Part shown: positions 1 through 9,208 of the stretch, piece by piece
How the letters are laid out: the number at the start of each line of letters is the position of its first letter
How positions within the stretch are numbered: position 1 is the stretch's first letter
Assembly: GCF_018613795.1 (NCBI RefSeq)
Contig: NZ_JAGGPN010000006.1
Span: forward strand, 1 to 64,000
DNA length: 64,000 bases
Source: Arthrobacter sp. ISL-65
GTDB lineage: Bacteria > Actinomycetota > Actinomycetes > Actinomycetales > Micrococcaceae
Direction of reading: 5' to 3'
Notes under the pieces: model-generated
Database searches by the model: none
Told to the model about the DNA's origin: nothing
The model's input: the letters and a program-made list of their open reading frames with translations, nothing else
Position numbers and translations under genes: made by a program

Positions 1-145
1 AACGCCTCCTACGCAGAATGGTCGCGCTCGGATTCGAGCCCAACCTCACGCCACTTTCCGCAGGGAGCTCACCTTCGTTTTCTTAGTAGAATCGCCGATG
101 CCCAGAATTCGGCAGTGCCAATCGTTGTTGTCGGTCAGATGGTGA

Positions 146-177
146 GACGTCTCGTATTTCAAGGGATACGAGACGTC
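146..177. repeat. Inverted repeat (12-bp arms, 8-bp loop)
   Basis: GACGTCTCGTAT at 146-157 is followed after eight bases by its exact reverse complement at 166-177. It lies in a 307-base stretch before the first gene in which I see no convincing coding sequence. No T-run follows on either side, so it could be a terminator stem for a gene outside the window, an operator, or an insertion-sequence end. Confidence 0.6.
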
Positions 178-307
178 CTGGAGTTCTGCAGATGAGGGTC
201 CCTGATCAATGCTCCTCCGCGGCGACCAGTTCTACGGACTGATAGCCGCGACCCTTTCTCCTGGCGTTGACGGTGTCCCTAAGGCACCTCAAATGCGCGG
301 GTTTCGC

Positions 308-712
308 CTACTGAGCGCGCAGTAGTGCCAGGAACTCGTCCGCCATGCCGAGTTGCTCCTCCAATTTGGCACGGCGCTTCGCTGCCTCTTCGATGAATCC
401 GTTCAACTGGGACCGAACATCGGTGTCGCCTTGGCCGGGTTCGGCTGTCTCCAGGGCGTCGATCACGCGGAGAAGGTCAGCCATGGCGTCCAGCGTGAAC
501 CCCAACGGCTTCATCCTGCGGATCAGGAGCAGGCGGGTGAAGTCGCGTTCGGTGTACAGGCGGAACCCGCCTTCCGTGCGGCCGGAAGGTTTGAGCAGGC
601 CGACTTCGTCATAATGTCGGATGGTTCGCAACGACATCTGCGATCGGTCTGCCAACTCGCCAATATGCATTGTGGCCACGACTTCTTCGGCCGTCATCTC
701 TTGCGCCATCAC
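308..712 (-). CDS. MerR-family transcriptional regulator
   Basis: A protein of about 134 aa whose N-terminal third is a MerR winged-helix DNA-binding domain: IGELADRSQMSLRTIRHYDE near residues 17-36, then GLLKPSGR and FRLY, followed by a long dimerisation helix rich in charged residues. There is no cysteine cluster near the C-terminus, so it is not an obvious metal sensor; the ligand is unknown. Several starts are possible (GTG 712, ATG 709, ATG 697); a GGTGAGG-type ribosome-binding sequence suits 697 best. It is divergent from the SulP transporter gene, so control of that gene from the shared intergenic region is a reasonable inference. Confidence 0.88.
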   Translation of the reverse strand: MMAQEMTAEEVVATMHIGELADRSQMSLRTIRHYDEVGLLKPSGRTEGGFRLYTERDFTRLLLIRRMKPLGFTLDAMADLLRVIDALETAEPGQGDTDVRSQLNGFIEEAAKRRAKLEEQLGMADEFLALLRAQ

Positions 713-822
713 CTCACCTGTTCCGATCCAACCCTCACGTTACGGTAGTGTTGCATACGCGGCCGAAAGTCACCGGCCCACACTCTCTCCACCCAATTGT
801 CTTCCATGACAGGGCTGGACCC

Positions 823-2394
823 GTGCGCATCGTGGCGCATAGAACCGTCGCTCACCTGCTCTCCCGAGAGAGCCAAGCCCCCTGGAGCCGCTCCTTGGCC
901 ACCGCCGAAAGCCCTCGCCTGATCCGGCAACCGATCACCGTCCTTAGCGCTCTGCGCTCTCCGCGGCAGCTTTCCCGCGAGATCCTCGCCGGCATGGTCA
1001 CTACCCTCGCCCTGGTCCCGGAAGTCATTTCGTTCTCGATCGTCGCCGGGGTCGATCCGATGGTCAGCCTCGTCGCATCGATCGTCCTGGCCTTGACGAT
1101 GTCGATTCTCGGCGGACGGCCGGGCGTGATCACCGCCGCAGCCGGATCGGTCGCCCTCGTGATCGCCCCCCTCGTCCACGAGCACGGTGTCCAGTATGTG
1201 CTGCCAACGGTGATCCTTGCCGGGGTGATCCAAATCGTCTTTGGTCTTACCGGTCTTGCCCGTCTGATGCGGTTCATCCCCCGGTCGGTGATGATCGGGT
1301 TCGTCAACGCTCTGGGTGTGCTCATCTTCACGGCGCAGGTGCCCCATGTCCTGAACGTTCCCTGGCTGGCCTACGTCCTGTTCGCGCTGACGTTCGCGAT
1401 CATCTTCATCCTTCCGCGTTTCACCAAGGCCGTCCCGTCGCCGCTAGTGGCGATCGTCGTCGTCACGGCGATCGTCATCATCGCCCACCTCGTCGTTCCG
1501 AACGTCGCCGATGAGGGTCCCCTGACCGGGAAGATGCCCGGGATCACCCCGTTCCTCGTTCCGCTGGACCTGGTGACCTTCCAACTGATTTTGCCGACTG
1601 CGCTGAGCGTGGCGTTCGTCGGTCTCATGGAAACCCTCCTCACCGCGAAACTCGTCGACGACATCACCGAAACCCCCTCACACAAGGGCCGCGAGTCCTG
1701 GGCGCTGGGCGTCTCGAACATCCTCGCCGGCTTCTACGGCGGCATCGCCGGCTGCGCAATGATCGGCCAGACCGTCCTTAACGTGAAGACCGGCCAGGCC
1801 CGCACCCGCATTTCGACGTTCGTGGCCGGGCTGTTTCTCCTGTCCCTGGTGACCGGGCTCAGCTCGATCATGGGACAGATCCCCATGGTCGCCCTCGCCG
1901 CGGTCATGATGGTCGTCGCTGTCACCACCGTCGACTGGCACAGCGTGAAACCGTCCACCCTGAAAAGGATGCCCGTCCCGGAGACCATCGTCATGGGCGT
2001 CACCGTCGCCGTTGTCGTCCTCACCGGGAACCTCGCCTATGGCGTCCTCGTCGGTGTCATCCTCGCGATGGTGCTCTTCGCACGCCGAGTGGCCCACGTC
2101 ATCAGCGTCAACAGGACCCTGGCACGCGACGGCGAGAACGTGCGCTACGAGGTGGTGGGGCCGCTGTTCTTCGGGAGCAGCAATGACCTCGTCGAGCATT
2201 TCTCCTACGCCGACGACCCGACCTCCGTGACCATCGACCTCAGCCGCGCCCAGATCTGGGACGCCTCAACCGTTGCCGCCCTCGACTCCATCGAAACGAA
2301 ATACGGCGCCCACGGAGCCACGGTAACGATTGAAGGACTCGATGAGCGCAGCACCGGCTTCCACCGCCGCCTCACCGGTCACTTGGGGGCCTGA
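823..2394 (+). CDS. SulP/SLC26-family inorganic anion transporter with STAS domain
   Basis: Integral membrane transporter of the SulP family (sulfate, bicarbonate or related anions). It begins with the family signature region LAGMVTTLALVPEVISFSIV, continues through about ten to twelve hydrophobic segments, and ends with a cytoplasmic STAS domain (residues roughly 430-523, with IDLSRAQIWDASTVAALD). The frame is open further upstream to 670, but that would overlap the divergent MerR gene and encodes non-conserved residues. GTG 823, about ten bases after an AGGG, gives 523 aa, normal for the family. Substrate cannot be assigned. Its neighbour is a MerR regulator on the other strand. Confidence 0.9.
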   Translation: MRIVAHRTVAHLLSRESQAPWSRSLATAESPRLIRQPITVLSALRSPRQLSREILAGMVTTLALVPEVISFSIVAGVDPMVSLVASIVLALTMSILGGRPGVITAAAGSVALVIAPLVHEHGVQYVLPTVILAGVIQIVFGLTGLARLMRFIPRSVMIGFVNALGVLIFTAQVPHVLNVPWLAYVLFALTFAIIFILPRFTKAVPSPLVAIVVVTAIVIIAHLVVPNVADEGPLTGKMPGITPFLVPLDLVTFQLILPTALSVAFVGLMETLLTAKLVDDITETPSHKGRESWALGVSNILAGFYGGIAGCAMIGQTVLNVKTGQARTRISTFVAGLFLLSLVTGLSSIMGQIPMVALAAVMMVVAVTTVDWHSVKPSTLKRMPVPETIVMGVTVAVVVLTGNLAYGVLVGVILAMVLFARRVAHVISVNRTLARDGENVRYEVVGPLFFGSSNDLVEHFSYADDPTSVTIDLSRAQIWDASTVAALDSIETKYGAHGATVTIEGLDERSTGFHRRLTGHLGA

Positions 2395-2778
2395 ACAGCC
2401 CCACGGGCTCTTCCACAATCCAGGATCATAACGACCGAACGACTGTTACGACCCAAAAAAGTTTGAACCGGCCGGCGCTGAAGTGCCGCCGGCGTCCCCA
2501 TGCCGGTCCCCCACCTGCTCCGCCGTCGGGCCTTACATGCCGTTGCTGACACTCGTGTCTGGTGTGCGGGGGCTACGCTGCGGGATACATACTTGCGTCT
2601 CGTAACCACAGTGTCTCAAAAGTTCATGGTGGTTGACGGCAGTAGTCGGGGCACTTTCACGAGGCCACCTAGTCGAGCCGGTATACGGCGTGCCGGCTCC
2701 TGATGGATGATCTCTCCGGTCATGCGGATCGATCAGCTGCCCTCGCGCTGTTCGTGGGAAGCGCTTAGACTCGCACCC

Positions 2779-3546
2779 ATGCCGATCACGGAAGGTGTCG
2801 CCTGGGACGGGCGTCTTGAAGACTTCCGCGGCGCGAGCAGCGGACTGTACGCGCTGGCGGCTGCGGCCACGGCGCGGACTTGTGCCGGGTGTGGGATGCC
2901 CGTGCGCGCCGGGGAGTCGCTGTCGCTGGTCGTGGATGTCGCCGAAGGTGCCGGGCCCGGCAGCATCAGGTATGTCACGTTCGATCCCTCGGTGTGCCAC
3001 CGGGGATGTTGCAACCCGGCGGTCAGGGTGCAACCGATGACGACGGCGCCCGACCACCTCAAGGCTGTCGGCGCGCTGGTGACCCTCAAGGACCGGGACC
3101 GGGCACAGGCCAAGAGTGTTCCAGCGCTGATCTTTACCCTCGTCCCGACACTGGTCTTTTACGAACCGGCCGGCGAACCGATCTCCGCCCTCGTCACCCT
3201 GCTCCTCTCCCGCGGCTTCCAGTTGACGCCCAGCCCGGATTATGCCGAGATCGTGCGCCAGGCCAGAACTGTGCGCGAACGTGCGGTCTGCACAATCACC
3301 GACGGTGCCCTGGTGACCCTGGAGGTGGACGGCAGGCTGCTGTACCGGCAGCAACTGGACGTGGCGGACTCCCGTGACGCCGCCTGGCTGGCCGCCGCCA
3401 ACGGCACCCGCGAAGTGCTCGTCATCACCGGAGACAGTCTGGGTATGGGCACCCAAGATATGGACCTCGCACCCGCCGCCGCCCTGGGCACCCTGGTCAC
3501 AGGCCTCGTTCCCGTTCGACACGGACACCTCGCCGGGCCTTACTGA
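2779..3546 (+). CDS. Hypothetical protein with cysteine pairs
   Basis: I do not recognise a named family. The protein (about 255 aa from ATG 2779) has a CAGCGMP cysteine pair near residue 36 and a second cluster CHRGCCNP about 45 residues later, resembling a small zinc-binding module, followed by a mixed alpha/beta region with LVFYEPAG and VLVITGDSLGMG. ATG 2779 is preferred over 2707 because a TAGACT -10-like hexamer lies 7 to 12 bases upstream, consistent with a leaderless transcript, which is common in actinobacteria. A long frame on the opposite strand (2533-3801) is a shadow. A VOC-family fragment follows directly. Confidence 0.6.
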   Translation: MPITEGVAWDGRLEDFRGASSGLYALAAAATARTCAGCGMPVRAGESLSLVVDVAEGAGPGSIRYVTFDPSVCHRGCCNPAVRVQPMTTAPDHLKAVGALVTLKDRDRAQAKSVPALIFTLVPTLVFYEPAGEPISALVTLLLSRGFQLTPSPDYAEIVRQARTVRERAVCTITDGALVTLEVDGRLLYRQQLDVADSRDAAWLAAANGTREVLVITGDSLGMGTQDMDLAPAAALGTLVTGLVPVRHGHLAGPY

Positions 3547-3548
3547 CT

Positions 3549-3755
3549 GAGTACGTCGCCCCCTCGTGGCCGGAAGGGCCCCACCACCAGCAGCTTCATC
3601 TCGACATCGCGGTCGACGAGCTCGAATCGGCAACGGATGTTGCCTTGGCTCTGGGCGCCACGCCCGCCAAGCACCAGCCGGCACCGGAACAGTGGCGGGT
3701 GTTGCTCGACCCCGTTGGTCACCCTTTCTGCTTCGCCGCCGTACGCCCCGACTAA
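3549..3755 (+). pseudogene. VOC-family (glyoxalase-like) C-terminal fragment
   Basis: Sixty-eight codons in frame give LHLDIAVDELESATDVA, then LGATPAKHQP, then WRVLLDPVGHPFCF before a TAA at 3753-3755. This is the characteristic C-terminal half of a VOC-superfamily glyoxalase/dioxygenase-like protein, including the conserved L-D-P-x-G-H-P-F-C ending. There is no start codon, and the N-terminal half is replaced by the end of the preceding hypothetical gene, so this is a truncated remnant. Confidence 0.75.
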
Positions 3756-3858
3756 ACCGAAACAGCTCTCTGACACCGATTGTGCGCGCCCTGACCTCCA
3801 TTGCGGCCAGGTGCCCTCATCTGCGGGGACCAGTAGCCTGACACTTGGAGGGGAAGAC

Positions 3859-4041
3859 ATGAGACTCACTGCACAGATCAAGAAAGCGACGGACGGCTGG
3901 ATCGACTTTCGCGTGGTTGAGCTGCCGGAACTTGTAGCGCACGCTCGGAAATTGGATGACATCGCTGGCGCTGTGAGGGACGCCGCGGCAAGACTAACCG
4001 GCCGACAAGGGCAGGACTTCGACGTCGAAGTCAGGTATTAG
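3859..4041 (+). CDS. Small HicB-like protein
   Basis: A 60-aa protein starting at ATG 3859 behind a strong GGAGGGGAAG ribosome-binding site. The pattern, a short beta-strand start, ELPELVAHARKLDDI, a helix, and a DFDVEVRY end, resembles the small actinobacterial HicB-type (RNase-H-like fold) antitoxin-related proteins. No HicA-type mRNA interferase gene is adjacent, so a toxin-antitoxin role is not supported by context. A GC-rich hairpin follows immediately. Confidence 0.7.
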   Translation: MRLTAQIKKATDGWIDFRVVELPELVAHARKLDDIAGAVRDAAARLTGRQGQDFDVEVRY

Positions 4042-4055
4042 GAACTAGGGAAGGT

Positions 4056-4094
4056 GGCCCCGCCGCTGCATGCTGCTGCAGCGGCGGCGGGGCC
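4056..4094 (+). terminator. GC-rich stem-loop downstream of HicB-like gene
   Basis: GGCCCCGCCGCTGCA at 4056-4070 pairs with the segment ending at 4094, with one extra CGG triplet in the descending arm. It starts 15 bases after the stop of the HicB-like gene. No T-run, as is usual for actinobacterial terminators. Confidence 0.55.
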
Positions 4095-4274
4095 TCGGCA
4101 TCGCCTTGATTCGCCGCACTCTGCAACACGACGGCATCAGTATCGCTTCTGCTCCCTGATGTATTCAAACTGGGGCCATCCCACCCGGTCAGCGCCGCCA
4201 ATGATGCCCAGCGCAAAAGGGACAGCGGGGGCAAAGCCTTCATGAAACCAAAACGCCGCCCGGCCTGGTTGGCG

Positions 4275-4724
4275 CTAATGGACCTCACCGCGCCAGGTGA
4301 CGGTTTCGGTGCCTCTGGCCTCGATAAAATCCTTGAAATGGCGCAGGTCCACCCTGACCTGCATGTTGTCGAACCCGAGCACGGCCCCGGCCTTGTCGGT
4401 GAAGGTTTCCGGTGCCCATTCAAAACGGACCCATACACGCGTCGCTCCGCTCTTCAGCGGTGTGAAGGTCACGGCGCCGGCGTGCGTCTCTCCGTCCGTA
4501 CTGCGCCAGGCAATGCGTTCATGGGGGCGTTGTTCGATGATTTCGGTGTTAAATTCCCGTTTGGCTCCGCCGACGTTCGCCACCCAGTGGTTCGTCCGGT
4601 CATCGAGTTGGGCTACGGACTCCACGCCGGACATGAAATTGGGAAAGGACTCGAACTGGGTCCACTGGTCATATGCCGTGCGCACCGGGACCGCGACGTC
4701 AATGGTTTCTTCGGCTGTTTGCAT
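4275..4724 (-). CDS. SRPBCC-family protein (polyketide cyclase/dehydrase type)
   Basis: A 149-aa single-domain START/Bet v1-like protein. It opens with TIDVAVPVRTAYDQWTQFES, followed by FPNFMSGVESV and IAWRSTDGETHAG, the usual beta-hairpin and ligand-cavity pattern of stand-alone SRPBCC proteins. Family members bind hydrophobic ligands, but the ligand here is unknown. A close paralogue lies at 55125-55556 and shares most residues, including FMSGVESV and LGFDNMQVR. The ATG is preceded by a GGAGGAG-type ribosome-binding site. The nearby cold-shock gene suggests a small stress-gene setting. Confidence 0.85.
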   Translation of the reverse strand: MQTAEETIDVAVPVRTAYDQWTQFESFPNFMSGVESVAQLDDRTNHWVANVGGAKREFNTEIIEQRPHERIAWRSTDGETHAGAVTFTPLKSGATRVWVRFEWAPETFTDKAGAVLGFDNMQVRVDLRHFKDFIEARGTETVTWRGEVH

Positions 4725-4855
4725 GCTCTCCTCCTCCCGGAGACAACATCACCACGGACACCGCCCTGAGACTCAGCGCCGCCGTCCAAGCCGGCACGCT
4801 AGTGTTCGGGACGTCGTTCCCCCGCCGTTATCAGCTTCAGATACCGCTGATTGCT

Positions 4856-5059
4856 TTAGAACGGGCGGATGTTGTCCGCCTGGGGACCCTTCTGGCCCTG
4901 GACGACGTCGTACTGAACTTTCTGGTTCTCTTCAAGGGAGCAGTAGCCGCTGGAAGCGATCGCCGAGTAATGGGCAAAAACATCCCCGGACCCGTCGTCA
5001 GGGGCGATAAAGCCGAATCCCTTTTCCGCGTTAAACCACTTCACTGTGCCTGTTGCCAT
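4856..5059 (-). CDS. Cold-shock protein (CspA family)
   Basis: A 67-aa OB-fold RNA/DNA-binding chaperone. It has both nucleic-acid-binding motifs, RNP1 KGFGFIA and RNP2 VFAHYSAI, and the starting [15 protein letters not shown]. The frame is open far upstream to 5272, but family length and the conserved MATGTVKWF start fix the ATG at 5059. The roughly 280 bases upstream hold no gene and may include a long leader, as is typical for cold-shock genes. Confidence 0.95.
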   Translation of the reverse strand: MATGTVKWFNAEKGFGFIAPDDGSGDVFAHYSAIASSGYCSLEENQKVQYDVVQGQKGPQADNIRPF

Positions 5060-5409
5060 AACGTGCCACCCCAAAGAAACTCTTCCTCCCAGCGCAAGCA
5101 CCGGCGCACCAGCGGGCGGACATCGTATCCGCTGGTCTCCAACGTAGAGCCCCCTCCCTCCAATACAAGAGACGCAGCAGCGGAAGTGAGGGACCGACGA
5201 CCGTAGCTGGGCGCCGGCTGGCACGGGGACGCCACCGGCGATCCGCCGCCGGCCGGTTCGATGGAAATACATCCGGGAGGCCTATTCCTTCTCCTGATCC
5301 GGCTCCGGTGTCTACTCGAAACCATTCCGCCTCAAAACGTTAGGGTATGAGATTCCTGCGAGGCGTGTGGAAAGCTGGGTTGCGCCGGTCCGGTCAGTGC
5401 GGGGGAGTT

Positions 5410-5995
5410 ATGGATCAACAGACAATTCAGTTGCTGACGGCAACTCCAGGTCTTCTGGCGACACTGGGCGGTGTAGTGATCACACAGATTTTCAACCGCC
5501 GGGGCGAGAATGCGCGTCGAAAGTATGAGGCCCAGTCTCGATCGCACGCCGCGACAACTACCGCGTCTGTTCAGCCATCGTGACCAAGGCTGTAGCTATA
5601 GAGCGGACGCTTCATTCTGCAGCCTCGTTCCTAGACTATGACGAGCGCGATCCTCGTATACAGGGCATAAAGAGCATCCTGTTCTCTCCCGAGGAGGGCG
5701 TTGATGGCCTCTTTGACAGTGTTGCCAGGAAATCCTCGTCGAAGCCATTGAAGACGGCTTCAAGATGATCGAGGAGATTGATGATCTCAGGGGCGAGCTA
5801 GCGATCCTTGGAAGTCCCGAGCAAGCGGTGGCCGCTGATGAGCTCGGGGATCCGATACTCGAAGCAATTGGTTCTCTGGAAATGTTCGCGAAGTACTCGG
5901 ACGCTTGGGAAGAAATCCATGCCATTCGGCACGCGCGTGATTCCTTTGCTGAAGCAGCTCGGGCCAGCCTACTCGCGACGGAAAGCAGACGATAG
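5410..5995 (+). pseudogene. Frameshifted hypothetical protein
   Basis: Three consecutive pieces in different frames read as one protein. 5410 to about 5545 begins MDQQTIQLLTATPGLLATLG, a short hydrophobic stretch that could be a membrane anchor. About 5545-5720 gives RRDNYRVCSAIVTKAVAIER and LDYDERDPRIQGIKSIL. About 5726-5995 gives QEILVEAIEDGFKMIEEIDD and ends AEAARASLLATESRR. Each frame change fits a single-base deletion. I do not recognise the family; the bulk looks helical. It could be intact in the living strain if the indels are sequencing errors. Confidence 0.55.
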
Positions 5996-6131
5996 TCCTG
6001 ATCCCTGCCGCCCCCGGTGTCCTCCGAGTTCCGGGTGGGTGATTCCGCAGAAAGGCCAACTCCAACCCTGCGCCTTTTTCCCAGGCGGACTTTCACTTAT
6101 CGCTGCGATTCACGGTCTGATCGAACCGACG

Positions 6132-6695
6132 CTATCTGCTTGTGTCGGTGTTCTGCTCTCGGATCATGCGCCGGAGGCTGGTTCGGGCCGCGCTGAGGTC
6201 GTCCTGTAGTGCCGTGATCTGTAGGTTCAGTTCTGTATTCGATGCGCGTGCCTCCGCCAGCTCGCCGGCGAGGCGGTTGAGCCGGTCGACCAGAGGGGCG
6301 GTGCTGAGATTGTTTAGTTGCCGGCCGAGAGCCTGCCTGAGGCTTGCGCGAAGGTCCTCGCGTTCGCGGCGGAGGACGGTGATCTCTTGACGGGCCAGGG
6401 CCAGGTCCGTTCGGAGGGACTGGATTCCTGCCGGTCGGCTGATGGTTTGGTCGGGCTGGCGTTGTTTGGTTATAGCCTCTTGGACCTGTTCTCGTGTGCC
6501 GGGTGAGTAGACGAGCCAGGTCGAGACCTTCGCCCTGCGTGCGACCTTGACGAAGGTGATGGGATCGCCGTCTGCGAGCATTGCGTCGAGTTCCCGTGCG
6601 ACAGCTGCGCGTTTTTCGCGGCTTTCCTTCTGCCGGGATTCCAGCAGCACTTGGGCGGGTGTTCTGGTCGCGGGCTTTCCCGCCGCGTGCGTCAT
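6132..6695 (-). CDS. TnpC-like transposition accessory protein (DUF6262 type)
   Basis: A 187-aa, strongly helical protein with an N-terminal DNA-binding-like section (RREKRAAVARELDAML-like region near 28-44, then FVKVARRAKVSTWLVY) and a long C-terminal coiled coil (about residues 95-180, LRREREDLRASL). It is the third gene of a three-gene operon behind two tyrosine recombinases. That order and the coiled coil match TnpC of Tn554-type transposons, which in Tn554 influences orientation and frequency of insertion. Its start overlaps the end of the upstream recombinase gene by four bases, indicating translational coupling. Confidence 0.8.
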   Translation of the reverse strand: MTHAAGKPATRTPAQVLLESRQKESREKRAAVARELDAMLADGDPITFVKVARRAKVSTWLVYSPGTREQVQEAITKQRQPDQTISRPAGIQSLRTDLALARQEITVLRREREDLRASLRQALGRQLNNLSTAPLVDRLNRLAGELAEARASNTELNLQITALQDDLSAARTSLRRMIREQNTDTSR

Positions 6696-9208
6696 GGGGT
6701 GTGTGTCCGGGTTTTGATAGTGAGGGGTAGCTGCGTTCGGCCGCCGCTTCCGGCGCGCAGGCGGCGGAGCAGGATGCCGGCCTGCTCGACTTCCTGTTGC
6801 TCCTCGTATGGCAGGGCGTCCAGATTCTCCTTCATGGCGCCCAGGACATGCCGGTAGCTGTCGATCTGGTCATCGAGATTGCGCAGCACGTAGATGTCGA
6901 CGTCCATCGCAGCCGCCGTCTCGCGATCAGCCTTTAGTGAGCGGATGTGGTCCTCGATCACCGGAAGGTATGACGGGTCGGGGCGATAGAAGCCGCAGCC
7001 TGAGCATTGGAACCGGATGGGGCAGCTACCTCCGCCGGCCTTGACGTTGGACGGCTCGATGCAGTTACCAAAGGGTGCTGCCACCGAGCGCATTTCGTAA
7101 GCGGTGCCCGAAGCGGTCGGCGCGGGGTCACCGTGGCGGTCGGTGACTTGCATGCTGAGGGTTCGGATTGCTTCGCGCTTCCGTTTTTGGTTCACCCGGT
7201 AGTAGCCCTGGGTGGTCGAGATGCTTCGATGGTCCATCAGCTCGCATAAGACATCGATTTGTACCCCGGCGTCGGCGTGGCGCTGGGCGTAGGAGTGGCG
7301 GAATGCGTAGGGATAGACCTTCAATCGGTCGAAGGGGATGCGGTCGCCGCGGGCATCGTTGGCGTCGCTGAGCAGATGCGGCATGCCGTCGACCCAGAGT
7401 CTTAGGGATCGGGTCAGGCTTGCGGGCCGGTAGTGGGGGTCGATTCGCTCGGGAGTTCCGGACGGGAACAGGTAGTCATCGCGGGGATCGCCGGTGAATA
7501 GTGTGTCTCTGACTGCGCGCCACGCGGCGATGGATTCGGCGGTCTCTGAAGGGATTGGCAGGTGGCGTCGTTTTCGGCCCGCTTTGGTGTTGTCCCAGAT
7601 CAGTACCGGTCCGTCGTGGTCGAATCCAACACAGTTGGTGCGGAGTGCGCAGACTTCTCGTGGCCGGCGTCCGGTGTCGCGCAAGACGATGTAGAGAGTG
7701 CGGATCATAAGGCGCTGGTGGTCCTCGGCCATGTCGGGGTACTTGGCATTGCATTCCAACTGGGCAAGGTTTTGATCGAGCTGGGCGATGACTCCCTCGG
7801 GGATGGCTTTGCCGACTTCCTCCCGGGCCGGTGGGTCCAGTTGGAGGCGGTGGGCCTCGGGGTCCCGCAGGAATGCGTCGGTGACGTCTTTCATCATGCG
7901 GGAGCGGCGGCCGAAGTCCACCAAGGCGAACACCGCGTCGAGTCCGACATAGCGGCGGGTGGTGCTGCGCGGTTGTCCGTCGGGGTGTGTCCAGTTTCGG
8001 AAGGCCTGAGTGATGGCGTCCAGATGCTGTGGTCCGAGGTCCCTGATTTGGTGGCCGCCGTCTGTGGTGGCTTCGAGTGCCCGCGATGCCACCTCAACGG
8101 CGGTGAGGATTTCGAGGATTTTGGTGCTAGTCGTGAAGGTGCGGCACCTTTCCATTGCGAGGTCTCTGAGCCATGTTTGGCTGATCGCGGTGAAATCGGC
8201 TCGACCGCCATGGGTTCGACGGTGCTTGGATCGGGTGCTGCCGCGCAGGTCGAGGTTCCGGAAGTCCCAGATCAAGCGCCGGGTGGGGTCGGCGCCGGTC
8301 ATCTCCTCGTAGCCCACCTGCAGCCAGTGGACGATGTCGCGCCGGTGGCTGTCCAGGTCATTGCTGTTGCCCTTGATCGGGCTGAGCTGGTCGGGGCCCA
8401 GGCCAACAAGATGCTCGTGATGCTTGACCTCCCTGATCAGTCTCCGGAGCATTCTGGGCAAAATTCGGTCACCGGACGCGTCGCGTCGCTGGACGGCGTA
8501 AAGCAGCTCCGCGCGGACGAGGGGCCGCAGCGGGAGCATCGAGAACTGACCCGCGGTCAGGTGTGGGTGCGCTGTGGCCGCCCACTCCAAGGCCGATGCT
8601 TCGTGTCCTTCGCGCAAGTAAAGTCCGTGGTGGTAGCGGCACAGCCCGTCCCGCAGATCCGGCTGCTGATCGCACCGGGGCACCGCGCACCTGCCCTGAT
8701 CGGCAGGGTATGGATCCTGACCGGCGGCAAGCCAGACATCGAGGCTAAGGGAGCTGTCCCGGGCCTGGTGGAGCCGCAGCAGGCTGTAGTGGCTGCGGCA
8801 AAGACCTCGACAGATCGCCGGCCGTGCACAAGAAGCTGCCCCGCGTGCGACCAGACACCCTTCGGCCTCCGTCCCGGGGAGGATCTTCGTGCGCCGCGGT
8901 GCATGCTGCACCGCAAACACCTCCAGCGCGAGACCGGAGCCCCGCCAGGCCTTCAAACATGTCGTGCAGAGAGATTCGCCTTCGAGCTTCACTCCGCATC
9001 GCTGGACGGCGCAGCGTGTGACCATGCTGCCCTCGCGTTCCGGGTCGCCGTCGAAGAACCAGTTTTCCGCGTCCCATTCGCCAAGCCGCCATGTTGGGTC
9101 TATTCGCCCTTCCAGCCATCGCAGCCACGTTTCGTGATCGACGGCCAGTGGCAGCTGGGCCAGCCTGGACTCGTTGATCGTATGCCGGGTGATGGTTGAT
9201 TCGCTCAT
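6692..9208 (-). CDS. Tyrosine recombinase, TnpB-like (large) subunit
   Basis: An 838-aa site-specific recombinase. The C-terminal catalytic domain shows the tyrosine-recombinase residues: first Arg in RDTGRRPREVCALR, a basic strand KAGRKRRHLPIP, the HxxR-type box in YAFRHSYAQRHAD, His in LMDHRSISTTQGYYRV and the Tyr nucleophile at its end. The N-terminal third carries three cysteine-rich clusters (CAVQRCGV with CTTC, CARPAICRGLC, CAVPRCDQ with GLCRYHH) and there is a further CPIRFQCSGCGF near the C-terminus, so it is probably zinc-binding. It overlaps its neighbours by four bases on each side. Larger than classical Tn554 TnpB (about 630 aa). Confidence 0.9.
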   Translation of the reverse strand: MSESTITRHTINESRLAQLPLAVDHETWLRWLEGRIDPTWRLGEWDAENWFFDGDPEREGSMVTRCAVQRCGVKLEGESLCTTCLKAWRGSGLALEVFAVQHAPRRTKILPGTEAEGCLVARGAASCARPAICRGLCRSHYSLLRLHQARDSSLSLDVWLAAGQDPYPADQGRCAVPRCDQQPDLRDGLCRYHHGLYLREGHEASALEWAATAHPHLTAGQFSMLPLRPLVRAELLYAVQRRDASGDRILPRMLRRLIREVKHHEHLVGLGPDQLSPIKGNSNDLDSHRRDIVHWLQVGYEEMTGADPTRRLIWDFRNLDLRGSTRSKHRRTHGGRADFTAISQTWLRDLAMERCRTFTTSTKILEILTAVEVASRALEATTDGGHQIRDLGPQHLDAITQAFRNWTHPDGQPRSTTRRYVGLDAVFALVDFGRRSRMMKDVTDAFLRDPEAHRLQLDPPAREEVGKAIPEGVIAQLDQNLAQLECNAKYPDMAEDHQRLMIRTLYIVLRDTGRRPREVCALRTNCVGFDHDGPVLIWDNTKAGRKRRHLPIPSETAESIAAWRAVRDTLFTGDPRDDYLFPSGTPERIDPHYRPASLTRSLRLWVDGMPHLLSDANDARGDRIPFDRLKVYPYAFRHSYAQRHADAGVQIDVLCELMDHRSISTTQGYYRVNQKRKREAIRTLSMQVTDRHGDPAPTASGTAYEMRSVAAPFGNCIEPSNVKAGGGSCPIRFQCSGCGFYRPDPSYLPVIEDHIRSLKADRETAAAMDVDIYVLRNLDDQIDSYRHVLGAMKENLDALPYEEQQEVEQAGILLRRLRAGSGGRTQLPLTIKTRTHTP

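Noticed and set aside
709..1347. 212-codon frame on the minus strand
   Set aside because: Antisense to the SulP gene; rich in His/Asp/Arg without any domain pattern.
2533..3801. 422-codon open frame on the minus strand
   Set aside because: Antisense to the plus-strand hypothetical and VOC fragment; residues are Arg/Gly-rich and follow GC-codon shadows, with no known motif.
3859..4041. HicAB toxin-antitoxin pair
   Set aside because: Only a HicB-like protein is present; no HicA-type gene is adjacent on either strand.
7562..9199. 545-codon open frame on the plus strand
   Set aside because: Antisense to the TnpB-like recombinase, which has clear catalytic motifs; the frame is a codon-bias shadow.
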